Positions 36,789-45,188 of a stretch of 64,000 nucleotides of DNA are shown piece after piece. The position numbers were made by a program, and so were the translations under genes. Under the pieces are notes generated by a model that did not search any database, was not told the origin of the DNA, and saw nothing but the letters and a program-made list of their open reading frames with translations. The stretch lies in the NCBI GenBank assembly GCA_047621305.1, contig JBLHNB010000015.1, forward strand, positions 1 to 64,000, in the 5' to 3' direction. This stretch comes from Colwellia_A sp047621305. GTDB lineage: Bacteria; Pseudomonadota; Gammaproteobacteria; Enterobacterales; Alteromonadaceae. Positions within the stretch are counted from its first letter, which is position 1. The number at the start of each line of letters is the position of its first letter.

Positions 36789-36802
36789 ATGATATAGATC
36801 AA
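36789..36802. promoter_or_regulatory. FNR/ANR-type box upstream of nosR
   Basis: ATGATATAGATCAA matches the FNR consensus TTGAT-N4-ATCAA with one mismatch. It is about 100 bp upstream of the nosR start, consistent with activation of nosRZ under low oxygen, as known for denitrification genes. Confidence 0.65.
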
Positions 36803-37155
36803 GAAACAGAATTTAGAAGAGTAATGAAGATAGAATTGCAATTAAAGTAGAGCACACACTTTTTATCAGGCAAGGGGATCTTTAATTATTTAGGGTAAAC
36901 GTGAATCAGCTATCCTGTTATTACTTTTATAGTGCTAAAGAATAAAGAATAAATGCTACAGAATCTTGATTTTATATAAAATTAAATGCTTAATCACAAG
37001 GTTCAATAATGAATTATAGGTATAGCCCTATAATTTACCGCCGTCCTATTTTTTAAGAAAAAATAATAAAAATTGACGGTGATAGGTTAATTACAATCAG
37101 CGATTATTTAGATCGAAATATGGACGTATTAATAGGATAAAAATAAAACTAGAGC

Positions 37156-37203
37156 CTGTCGAAGACAAAGGTAAAGCATAAAATACAAACTAGTATTCGA
37201 CAG
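37156..37203 (-). terminator. Hairpin after proB
   Basis: CTGTCGAA / TTCGACAG with a long loop, 16 bases past the proB stop, followed on the minus strand by TTTTATTTTTATCC. The long loop makes it a weak call. Confidence 0.4.
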
Positions 37204-37218
37204 CGCCCTTAATTTGAG

Positions 37219-38397
37219 TTATTCACTTTGAATCGGTTCATCCCAAGAAAGGTGATGTTCACCCAAAACGACCAAATTGTCACTATTAATCAAATGATGG
37301 GAAGCCGTATATCCGAGAATATCTTTGACCGCCTCATCAGGACGGCTTGAAATAATAGCAGTTTCATCTGACGAAAAGTTGCACAAACCACGGGCTATTT
37401 CTTCGCCATTCTCATCATAAACGTGAAGTACATCAGCGCGCTCAAATGTTCCGTGTATTGAAATAACATCATGACATGAAAACCCATCGTCACCGCCATA
37501 CAATGAATCAGCGACATGCTGTTTTATCACTAGACTACCCGCCATTTGCAGGCGATCTGTTAGCCAAATATTCCATGCCGATGAAGGCGATGAATGGGCA
37601 ATACATTTAGTATGCTTACGTTCGCCACGAAGTATTGCCGTAACAGGCTCTTCCATCGTACCTCTGGCAATAATGGTAGTACAACCAGCATTCTGTGCCA
37701 TATTTGCTGCTTGCAATTTAGTTAACATGCCACCCGTACCCAAAGAACTGGTACCGCTTGCCGCTTCCATATAACTGCTCACATCTTCGATAGACTCTAC
37801 AAATACAGCGCCTTCTTCTGAAGGGTCTCGGTCATAAACACCATCGATACAGGTTAAAATAAACAAATATTCAGCACCTATCATTTGAGCAACTTTAGCG
37901 GCGAGTCGATCATTGTCGCCGACGCGAATTTCTTCGGTGGTCACAGTATCGTTTTCGTTAACGATAGGCATAACGCCTTGCTTTATTAAGCGATGAACCG
38001 TATTTTTAATGTTGAGAAATCGACGTCTATTTTCAAGATCATCTAGGGTCACTAATACCTGAGCAATATCAAAACCATACTCAAGCGCAATCTGCTTGTA
38101 AGCGTGCATTAGTATCGGTTGTCCACACGCTGCTGCCGCTTGTTTATCTTGCACACTGGCATTTTCGATAGTACAGCCAACACTATTAAGACCTAATGCT
38201 ACTGACCCAGAAGAAGTAAGTACAACTTCGTAGCCTTGATCGCGTAGTATAGAAATGTCACTAAGTAGACCGTGCATAAAAGCAAAACTAGGGGTTAAAT
38301 TTTTAACGTTTGCTAATAGGCTCGAGCCAACTTTTATAACGATGCGTGGTTTGTTTCGAGAAGGTTTTTCTGTTTTTACTTGTTCAAATGAAGGCAA
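37219..38397 (-). CDS. proB: Glutamate 5-kinase
   Basis: A 392 aa cytosolic enzyme that phosphorylates glutamate in the first step of proline synthesis and is usually feedback-inhibited by proline. The amino-acid-kinase domain begins RIVIKVGSSLLAN and includes MPIVNENDTVTTEEIRVGDND (substrate loop) and GTGGMLTKLQAA. A C-terminal PUA domain (about 280-375) is present. The start is TTG at 38397 with GGAG five bases upstream; no ATG exists near the expected N-terminus. The N-terminus is about 15 residues longer than in E. coli. It is divergent from proC-proA, unlike the common proBA operon. Confidence 0.94.
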   Translation of the reverse strand: MPSFEQVKTEKPSRNKPRIVIKVGSSLLANVKNLTPSFAFMHGLLSDISILRDQGYEVVLTSSGSVALGLNSVGCTIENASVQDKQAAAACGQPILMHAYKQIALEYGFDIAQVLVTLDDLENRRRFLNIKNTVHRLIKQGVMPIVNENDTVTTEEIRVGDNDRLAAKVAQMIGAEYLFILTCIDGVYDRDPSEEGAVFVESIEDVSSYMEAASGTSSLGTGGMLTKLQAANMAQNAGCTTIIARGTMEEPVTAILRGERKHTKCIAHSSPSSAWNIWLTDRLQMAGSLVIKQHVADSLYGGDDGFSCHDVISIHGTFERADVLHVYDENGEEIARGLCNFSSDETAIISSRPDEAVKDILGYTASHHLINSDNLVVLGEHHLSWDEPIQSE

Positions 38398-38767
38398 AAT
38401 TACTCCGTACTTTGATTAATTAAAATAAATAACTGAGTAGAACCGAACACTAAATTGGTCGATGATATGTCAGAGATTTTCTTGTTGTATTAGCACTATA
38501 TTTATTACCAATAAAACGGGTTTTGCTTGTAATTGTTCGAGTTAAAAATAGTAGATAAAAATTTGTTGAAACGTTTTTAATAAACGTTAGTATTTGACAA
38601 TGATCGACAAATGAGTGCGCAGATCATATACTAAAAACCATATTTTTTCAATTGACCTAAAAATCACGTATTACAAAAACGTATTTTAGGGCTGCAAAAA
38701 TGTTCATAAAAGCACTTGCAAAACGATCTGCATTTCATTCAAAGAAAACTAAAAAAACAGGAGTTTC
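38398..38767. other. Divergent promoter region of proB and proC
   Basis: About 370 bp hold the two start regions. A short stem (AACGTTT / AAACGTT, 38570-38588) is present, perhaps an operator. No riboswitch, tRNA or other RNA is recognisable. Confidence 0.4.
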
Positions 38768-39547
38768 ATGTCATTACTTATGATTGGCTGTGGAAAAATG
38801 GGCAGTTCATTATTGACTCGTTGGGCAACGTCTACCAACCACACAATCACTATTATTAATCCTTCTTTAATCAAAGCACCATCCGGAGTCATCGTCACAC
38901 AGACCATTGAAGAACTGTCTGACAAACGCTTCGATATCATCGTTATTGCGATTAAACCACAGCTTATTGAAAAAGTATTACCCACTTATCATAACCATCT
39001 TGCTGATTCCGGCTGTATTATTTCTATCGCTGCGGGTTACTCTGTATCTTCATTAGAGAAATTGATTGGCGAGCAAGCTATTATCCGAGTGATGCCTAAT
39101 TTACCCGCGCAGATCGGTAAAGGTGTCAGCGCATTGTACGCAAACTCAAAGTGTAGCCCTGTTCAAATTAAAACAGCTCAAGCGTTAACCGATGCTGTGG
39201 GTTATACCCATTTGGCCGACAGTGAAGATGAGTTAGACAAAGTTACTGCAGTCGCCGGCAGCGGGCCGGGTTATGCTTTCGAAATAGCGCGCTGCTGGAT
39301 CGAAGCAGCGATAAAATTGGGCTTTTCACCGCAAAAAGCCAGAGAACTGGTGCTCAACACTCTAGGTGGTTCAATTGAATTAACAATGACTAACCATGAA
39401 GATATCGACGTTTTGCGAAACTCTGTGACCAGTAAAAATGGTACAACAGCAGCAGGGTTGGCGGCGCTTATGCAGGATACCAAGTTAGAGACACTATTTG
39501 AGGCAACTGTTTTTGCAGCTTATCAACGCGCAAAAGAGTTACGTTGA
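38768..39547 (+). CDS. proC: Pyrroline-5-carboxylate reductase
   Basis: A 259 aa NAD(P)H enzyme for the last step of proline synthesis. The N-terminal Rossmann motif is GCGKMGSSLL (8-17), followed by IVIAIKPQLIEKVL and ISIAAGYSVSSLE. RVMPNLPAQIGKG and the C-terminal signature ALTDAVG...VTAVAGSGPGYAFE are typical. AGGAG lies upstream of the ATG. proA follows 244 bp downstream on the same strand. Confidence 0.95.
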   Translation: MSLLMIGCGKMGSSLLTRWATSTNHTITIINPSLIKAPSGVIVTQTIEELSDKRFDIIVIAIKPQLIEKVLPTYHNHLADSGCIISIAAGYSVSSLEKLIGEQAIIRVMPNLPAQIGKGVSALYANSKCSPVQIKTAQALTDAVGYTHLADSEDELDKVTAVAGSGPGYAFEIARCWIEAAIKLGFSPQKARELVLNTLGGSIELTMTNHEDIDVLRNSVTSKNGTTAAGLAALMQDTKLETLFEATVFAAYQRAKELR

Positions 39548-39791
39548 CCTTTTCCGTGCATCATAGGTAACATGAACGATAACGTGAAGCACGATATTCC
39601 AGTAATATGTCAGTAATATAATATCCGTCACAGTATTCAGAGCAATGCATACTATGACTACTACAAAGTACTTAAAACTGAACTTTAATATAAAATTTAA
39701 ATGAAAATATAGCGTGTTAGTCATTCAATTAAATTAAATAGCATTGAATTATCCAAACAGTTTTGAATAAGCAAACAAAGGGAACTCACTT

Positions 39792-41063
39792 ATGTCAACC
39801 ACCAGTAAAATTATTGATATCGAAAATATGATTGAAAATCTTGGCAAGCAGGCGAAAGCCGCCGCCAAGGTACTTGCTACGGCAACGACCGAACAGAAAA
39901 ATCAAGCATTAACGGTTGCAGCAAGTTCGTTGCGTCAAAATATGACGGTGCTACTCGAAGCCAACGCTGTCGATGTTTTAAGTGTTAAGCAAGCAGGCAA
40001 AGCCGATTCATTTATTGATCGGCTAAAACTAACCCCAGAAAGAATTGAGGATATGGCTGTCGCTCTAGAAAGCATTGCTAAACTTGCCGATCCGGTTGGT
40101 CGAGTATTAGCACAATTTGATCGGCCAAATGGTCTTAAAATAACCCGTGTATCAACACCTATTGGTGTCATTGGTATGATCTATGAATCACGCCCCAACG
40201 TAGGTGCAGATGCTGGAGCCTTATGTCTTAAATCAGGTAATACTGTAATTTTGCGTGGCGGTTCTGAAAGCCTCAATTCTACGCGTATTATTGTAGACTG
40301 TATGGCAACAGGATTGCGCGCGGCTAATTTACCGACCACTTGCATTCAGCTAGTTGATACTGATGACCGATCTGCGGTAGCTGCATTACTGCGTTGTGCT
40401 GATTATGTCGACCTCGTTATTCCTCGCGGTGGGCGTGGTCTAGTAGAGCTGGTACGAAACGAGGCTCAGGTGCCAACATTACTTCATTTAGATGGTAATA
40501 ATCACATTTATGTGGATAAAGATGCCGACTTAGCAAAAGCATTAAGTATTATTAAAAATGCCAAACTACGCAGAACTGGTGTCTGCGGTGCCACCGAAAG
40601 TTTGGTAGTGGATCAAGCAATAGCCACTGATTTTTTACCTCAACTGGTGAATACTTTGCACGATTGTGAAATTCGCGGAGACCTTGCCGCGCAATCCTGT
40701 GATGCACGTATCAAAGAAGCTACCGATACAGACTGGGACACTGAATATCTAGACGCTATTCTTTCTGTAAAAGTGGTAACGGGACTCGATGAAGCGCTAA
40801 GCTTTATTGATAAACACTCGTCCAAACACACAGACGCTATTATCACTGAAAATGACGAGACAGCAGAAACTTTTATGCGCACTATTGACTCAGCCGTAGT
40901 CATGCATAATGCCTCAACCCAATTTTCCGATGGTGGTGAATTTGGCATGGGCGCGGAAATAGGAATTGCTACGGGTAAAATTCACGCGCGTGGACCCGTT
41001 GGTTTGGAACAGTTGACTATTTTTAAATATCGTGTCGCTGGTCAGGGGCAAATCCGCGCTTAA
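39792..41063 (+). CDS. proA: Gamma-glutamyl phosphate reductase
   Basis: A 423 aa aldehyde-dehydrogenase-superfamily enzyme for the second step of proline synthesis, reducing gamma-glutamyl phosphate. Catalytic C265 lies in RRTGVCGATES. The NADPH-binding region is PIGVIGMIYESRPNV (about 123-137), followed by CLKSGNTVILRGGSES. The ProA signature segment FSDGGEFGMGAEIGIATGKIHARGPVG is near the C-terminus. AGGGAA precedes the ATG. Together with proB and proC it completes the pathway in 4 kb. Confidence 0.97.
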   Translation: MSTTSKIIDIENMIENLGKQAKAAAKVLATATTEQKNQALTVAASSLRQNMTVLLEANAVDVLSVKQAGKADSFIDRLKLTPERIEDMAVALESIAKLADPVGRVLAQFDRPNGLKITRVSTPIGVIGMIYESRPNVGADAGALCLKSGNTVILRGGSESLNSTRIIVDCMATGLRAANLPTTCIQLVDTDDRSAVAALLRCADYVDLVIPRGGRGLVELVRNEAQVPTLLHLDGNNHIYVDKDADLAKALSIIKNAKLRRTGVCGATESLVVDQAIATDFLPQLVNTLHDCEIRGDLAAQSCDARIKEATDTDWDTEYLDAILSVKVVTGLDEALSFIDKHSSKHTDAIITENDETAETFMRTIDSAVVMHNASTQFSDGGEFGMGAEIGIATGKIHARGPVGLEQLTIFKYRVAGQGQIRA

Positions 41064-41444
41064 GCGTCTTTGAATTGAACAGGTAATACCAATTTGATTA
41101 AATAAGTGGTCTACTTTTCTCTGTAGAAAAACGGGTAAGAACAAGACATAAATTTCAGTAACTAGATATACTAATTATGAATTTTATAACGTTGTTGTTA
41201 TTCGTTTTAATCATTAAATATTGATAGTTAAATTGATAGTTAATTAGTAAGCTGAATGATTAATTAAGCGTGTAAATTCGAGGCTGCCTACCATTGATTG
41301 ATTATACTTTTGATATGAAAGGATTTTAGCAATCCGCTTGATCTTCTATAAGAAAATCAAGCGGCTACTAAAATTGGTGAGCTGACACATAAGTTAACTC
41401 AAACAAACAACTCAACACATTGATTTAAAGGAATTATTTTAATT
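41064..41444. other. Intergenic region between proA and the primase-helicase gene
   Basis: About 380 bp between convergent genes. A 9-bp stem, CCGCTTGAT / ATCAAGCGG at 41334-41364, lies about 80 bases past the primase-helicase stop and could be a terminator for it, though no clear T run follows. The remainder is AT-rich with no gene. One edge of the accessory segment probably lies here. Confidence 0.45.
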
Positions 41445-43826
41445 TCACAATTTAAGGTTTTTCTGCCCATCAAACTTGTATCCAAGTGCTTTATAACCGT
41501 TCTCTCGCTTCTTCCACATTCTCATTAAGGTAGGAAAGTCGTCAACATAATCATAAACCTGGATATACTTTTTATTACTCCATTCTCTCTGAATCCGCCC
41601 CGCATATTGAGCTAAAATTCCTTTCCAAGCTATAGGCAGTGTTATAAACAGTGTATCCAAATAAGGTAAATCAAACCCTTCACCGACATATTTTCCTGTT
41701 GCTAGGATTACAGTCGGTTCTCCTTCTTCCGTTTTATCTTTCTTACTTGATAAGAAAGCGATACGTTCTTGTCGCTGTTTTGCCGAAATACCACCATGTA
41801 GCTCAACAACATTTATTCCTATATTAGCAATCATTTCAGTGAGCAATTCAATATGTTCTTTTCTTTCAGTAAGTACCATCACTGATCTATCGTTATCTAC
41901 TGACTGTTTGATGCCTGTAACGATCATTTCATTTCTAACTTGATCACAAACCAAATGCTTATAAACCTGAGATATATGAGGTTTAGTTTCAGGGCGCAAC
42001 CATTCTACTGGAAAACGTGTAGTTGTTTGAGTAACTTTCACATGTTGTTCAAAACTACTAGTCATTGTAGCTGCTTTGTATACGACGGGACCTAACTGGA
42101 AGTGCATTAACTTTTCTAAACCATCTTGCCGCTTAGGCGTAGCTGTTAATCCATGAATAAATTTAGCATGAACTGATTTTATCAAACTCTCATAGTTTGA
42201 TGCTGGCAAATGATGACATTCATCTATTAATATTTGTCCATATTTATCAATGACTGGTTTAATCTCTAATCCATTGCGACTAACGAGACTTTGATAGGTT
42301 GCCACATCAACTTCATAGGTTAATTTATTTTTACCACCTAGCAACGAGCCAACTTCTACATTTGTTAAGAAAACTTTGATTCGCTCTAGCCATTGATCCG
42401 CTAATTGGCGATTATGAACCAAGATTAAAGTGTTCACTTTTCGTTTTGCAATAAGGGCTAATCCAGTAACCGTTTTTCCAAAACCTGTTGACGCAACAAA
42501 CACGCCGTTTGTCTGTTCGAATAAAGTGTTAACCGCTTTTTTTTGTTGGCTCTTCAACTTGCCAGTAAATTTAACCTTATCTAATTCAGTACCATCAAAT
42601 CGTTTATCACAATGTTCCAACTTTATTCGCTGGCTCGATAAGATTGTTATCACATCACTTAAGCAACCTCTTGGAAGAATAAGATAGTCATTCTCTATGT
42701 GAGCGGCACATATATAACGACTTGTACCAATAGTCGATAAACGTAACGCTTGTCGTTTGTAAAATTCAGGATTTGAAAAAACTGCACATTGCTTTAATGT
42801 CGATGTGAGTTTCCCAGGCAGATCAACAATAGGTATATAAAGTTGGTCTGCCAATGTCAGGGTTAACTGCTGTGGACAGCCTGCTATTTCAATATGCTCT
42901 AATCGTTCTAATTTTTGCCACGGTTCCATCTTAGCCCCCTCTTCAGAGGTTATCTGAGCGTAATCATCCAATTCTTTTAAGTGTTGTTGAAGCTGTTCTT
43001 TTGAAAGCTTTTTTGTTGCAGCTAAGATAGCCCACTGATCACTATAGGCAATGCCTTCTTTATTAATAAAAACACTATTGTTGTATTTTCTCGGTTCAAG
43101 TTGCAAAGGTAACGCAATTAAATTACCAAAACCGCCTTCAGGCATCACATCTTGATTGGGGAACAACCTATCAAAACAACTAAAAGAAAGTGATGGATAA
43201 AGATCCATGCTTTTACGGAGCAAACCATTTCCTAATCTTCGTGCATCAATTGCCTTCACCGCTTCTGAAAAAAATATCCATATGTGACCACCATTACCAC
43301 TCCTTGAACGCTCCAGTAAATAAGGGAGCTTTAATGATTCACAAGTTGTTGCAAATGCTGTAACCGCATCAAACCAGTCTCCTTTATCAAAATCAGCAGC
43401 TAACAGGTAAGTTGAATTATTAGTTAAAAGTGGATAGACACCTATGGTTTGTATGCCTTTTAAATGTCCATAAATAGCTTGATGATCGGGAACTTTGAAT
43501 TTTTGATTTGTACAATCGGTACAACTTATTTTGGGTTTGTTACAAATTTTAGGCTGCCATTCATTCCAACAAGCTGGAGAATACCCGCTCCGGCCATTTT
43601 TAGATTCCCATCTAAACGGATAAATGTCTTCTCGACCTTTGAAGTATGAAAGGAATAATTCAATTTTAGATTCGGGTGAAGCATGTAGATTAAAATTTTG
43701 AGCTAAAGAAGCTTCATGCTCTGCAACTATTGCTTTGCGTTCATTAAGTAACGAAAGACGCTCGTCATTGAGAGTATCGAGGCGAGTATCTATTTTGGCG
43801 AGTTGCTTTACATAAATATCTGACAT
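41445..43826 (-). CDS. TOTE-type primase-helicase (AEP primase domain plus SF2 helicase)
   Basis: A 793 aa protein. After a coiled N-terminus (1-45), residues about 50-290 form an archaeo-eukaryotic primase (AEP) domain with D145-x-D147 in LLAADFDKGD, H181 in SGNGGHIWIFF, and a cysteine set C87, C95, C102, C105 that probably binds zinc. Residues about 420-790 form a superfamily 2 helicase: Walker A STGFGKT (446-452), DECH (535-538), LTATPK, and motif VI QYAGRIQR (740-747). This architecture matches the primase-helicase of TOTE conflict systems, thought to act against mobile DNA; no nuclease domain is visible. It starts 22 bp after parE, so it is likely the third gene of a parD-parE operon. 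The start has a weak RBS. Confidence 0.87.
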   Translation of the reverse strand: MSDIYVKQLAKIDTRLDTLNDERLSLLNERKAIVAEHEASLAQNFNLHASPESKIELFLSYFKGREDIYPFRWESKNGRSGYSPACWNEWQPKICNKPKISCTDCTNQKFKVPDHQAIYGHLKGIQTIGVYPLLTNNSTYLLAADFDKGDWFDAVTAFATTCESLKLPYLLERSRSGNGGHIWIFFSEAVKAIDARRLGNGLLRKSMDLYPSLSFSCFDRLFPNQDVMPEGGFGNLIALPLQLEPRKYNNSVFINKEGIAYSDQWAILAATKKLSKEQLQQHLKELDDYAQITSEEGAKMEPWQKLERLEHIEIAGCPQQLTLTLADQLYIPIVDLPGKLTSTLKQCAVFSNPEFYKRQALRLSTIGTSRYICAAHIENDYLILPRGCLSDVITILSSQRIKLEHCDKRFDGTELDKVKFTGKLKSQQKKAVNTLFEQTNGVFVASTGFGKTVTGLALIAKRKVNTLILVHNRQLADQWLERIKVFLTNVEVGSLLGGKNKLTYEVDVATYQSLVSRNGLEIKPVIDKYGQILIDECHHLPASNYESLIKSVHAKFIHGLTATPKRQDGLEKLMHFQLGPVVYKAATMTSSFEQHVKVTQTTTRFPVEWLRPETKPHISQVYKHLVCDQVRNEMIVTGIKQSVDNDRSVMVLTERKEHIELLTEMIANIGINVVELHGGISAKQRQERIAFLSSKKDKTEEGEPTVILATGKYVGEGFDLPYLDTLFITLPIAWKGILAQYAGRIQREWSNKKYIQVYDYVDDFPTLMRMWKKRENGYKALGYKFDGQKNLKL

Positions 43827-43848
43827 CGAATGATATTATCAGAGTCCA

Positions 43849-44139
43849 TTAAAAATGTTTAGATGAATCCATACGCTGATGAAGAATGCGAGCGACATCA
43901 ATGCCAGTATCACTGACTTGATAGAATACGATATGTTTCTCTATGGGAAAACTCTGCGCATTTTTATAAAGCTCATCCCTTTGACGGCCAAAACTTGGGT
44001 ATTGAGCAAGCTTAGTTAATGCAGCATCTATAGATTGTGAGTATATTTTGGCTTGTTCACTGCCCCATGCTTCAATAGTAGAAGAAATTATTTTTAATAA
44101 ATCCTCTTCAGCTAATGGAGATAACCTATAGTTTAGCAT
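43849..44139 (-). CDS. parE: RelE/ParE-family toxin
   Basis: A 96 aa type II toxin. It has the ParE pattern: MLNYRLSPLAEEDLLKI at the start, a helix ending in LAQYPSFGRQRDELY, then FPIEKHIVFYQVSDTGIDVARILHQRMD at the end. ParE toxins poison DNA gyrase. The frame is open from 44163, but ATG 44139 has AAGG six bases upstream and overlaps the antitoxin gene by 14 bp, the usual coupling. It lies directly upstream of the primase-helicase gene. Confidence 0.92.
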   Translation of the reverse strand: MLNYRLSPLAEEDLLKIISSTIEAWGSEQAKIYSQSIDAALTKLAQYPSFGRQRDELYKNAQSFPIEKHIVFYQVSDTGIDVARILHQRMDSSKHF

Positions 44140-44386
44140 CAGCATCCTTCTCTGCTTGTTCAAAAATATCCATTACACTACGGTTTGATACTTCTCCAGC
44201 TGCTAACTGTTCAAAACCTTTCGATACTTCTTGGCGCAATATTTCTAACTGCTGGTTTTTGACTGTCTCTTTTTCAAATAGCAATCTCAGTCCATCACGG
44301 ATGACTTCACTTGCAGAGGTATACAAACCATCAGCAACTTTTTCTGAAATTCTTCGTTCGAACTCTTTACCTAGGGTTATATTCAT
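44126..44386 (-). CDS. parD: ParD-like antitoxin
   Basis: An 86 aa antitoxin. The N-terminal ribbon-helix-helix segment (MNITLGKEFERRISEKVADGLYTSASEVIRDGLRLL) binds DNA and represses the operon, and the C-terminal helix wraps the toxin. The frame opens at 44404, but ATG 44386 has AAGGTG upstream and starts exactly where the RHH family usually begins. A perfect 16-bp palindrome lies 28 bp upstream of this start and is a good candidate for its operator. Confidence 0.92.
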   Translation of the reverse strand: MNITLGKEFERRISEKVADGLYTSASEVIRDGLRLLFEKETVKNQQLEILRQEVSKGFEQLAAGEVSNRSVMDIFEQAEKDADAKL

Positions 44387-44414
44387 TTGATTCACCTTAT
44401 GCATTGCATGATCA

Positions 44415-44430
44415 TATTATGCGCATAATA
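44415..44430. promoter_or_regulatory. Palindromic operator candidate upstream of parD
   Basis: TATTATGCGCATAATA is a perfect 16-bp palindrome located just upstream of the antitoxin start. ParD proteins bind such sites to repress their own operon. Confidence 0.6.
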
Positions 44431-44443
44431 CGCACATCAATCA

Positions 44444-44464
44444 AGTATTGAGTATTGAGTGTTG
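44444..44464. repeat. Three 7-bp direct repeats (AGTATTG type)
   Basis: AGTATTG, AGTATTG, AGTGTTG in a row, near the parD promoter. Could be additional antitoxin half-sites or simple slippage DNA. Confidence 0.4.
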
Positions 44465-44525
44465 TAATGGAGAAAACGAAGGACGCGAAAATGCGTTAGG
44501 AATTTAAAAATTAGGGAATAGCATG

Positions 44526-44545
44526 AGCCGGCCACTAGGCCGGCT
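44526..44545. repeat. GC-rich hairpin between rnpB and parD
   Basis: AGCCGGCC / GGCCGGCT with loop ACTA, unusually GC-rich for this AT-rich region. It could be a terminator-like structure or a fragment of a dispersed repeat at the accessory-segment border. A second stem between 44560 and 44600 (AACCACTAAACCC / GGGTTATTTTAGTGGGTT) adjoins it and may terminate rnpB. Confidence 0.45.
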
Positions 44546-44597
44546 ACACTTAATACACAACCACTAAACCCATGATATACAAGGGTTATTTTAGTGG

Positions 44598-45006
44598 GTT
44601 TGAGCCAACACATAAGCCGGGTTTTGTATCTCTTCCGAAGAAAAGTGACAATCATTCGTCTAGGCCTTAAATCGCTCTAAGGCTCAAGCAACCTACCCGG
44701 TTTCCACGCGAGCCACGCTTATATTATTTCAACTTGCGTTAAAATAATCATGAAACCCTATTTGGTCTTGCTCCAGGTGGAGTTTACCCTGCAATTACTG
44801 TTACCAGCAATCCGGTGCGCTCTTACCGCACCCTTTCAGCCTTACCTGTGAATCCCGAAGGAAACCATCGGCGGTCTTCTCTCTGCTGCACTTGTCGTGG
44901 GCTTGCGCCCCCCAGGCGTTACCTGGCACCCTGCTCATTGGAGCCCGGACTTTCCTCCCCCTAAAAATACTAAAAGCAATTTAGGCAGCGATTGTCTAGT
45001 CAACTC
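44598..45006 (-). ncRNA. rnpB: RNase P RNA, catalytic component
   Basis: About 409 nt of type A RNase P RNA, which matures tRNA 5' ends. Read on the minus strand: GAGUUGACUAGACAAUCGCUGCC at the 5' end, GGGGGAGGAAAGUCCGGGCU, GGUGCCAGGUAACGCCUGGG, AACCGCCGAUGG-type P10/11, AAAGGGUGCGGUAAGAGCGC, CUCCACCUGGAGCAAGACC, and CUAGACGAAUGAUUGUC near the 3' end. P1 closes by pairing GAGUUGAC (45006-44999) with GUUGGCUC (44609-44602). The 3' end is set by P1 plus a few bases and is approximate. The parD-parE-primase cluster begins about 210 bp beyond its 3' end. Confidence 0.97.
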
Positions 45007-45013
45007 GGCGAGC

Positions 45014-45041
45014 ATTCTACCTGAACTCTTGCATTAAACAA
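45014..45041 (-). promoter_or_regulatory. rnpB promoter
   Basis: On the minus strand TTGTTT, 16 bases, TAGAAT, then GC-rich GCTCGCCG and the rnpB 5' end about 7 bases downstream. A GC-rich discriminator is typical of stable RNA promoters. Confidence 0.65.
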
Positions 45042-45188
45042 AAGAATATTACCTTGATTAGTTAAAAAATCATGACATTTGTCATTATAAAGTTATGACA
45101 TTCCGCTCTAACGTTATATCTGAAATTAGGGGAAACTTTATAACGTCAATCAAGTAACGCAATAACTAAACTTAATAAAGGAAATATA

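Larger units (their letters stand above)
36689..37218. other. Intergenic region upstream of nosR
   Basis: About 530 bp between proB and nosR, both on the minus strand. It holds the FNR-like box about 100 bp upstream of nosR and a hairpin with T-rich tail just after proB. The rest is AT-rich with no recognisable gene. Confidence 0.5.

Noticed and set aside
38398..38767. Possible riboswitch in the proB/proC gap
   Set aside because: No known riboswitch core was recognisable; only a short AT-rich stem is present.
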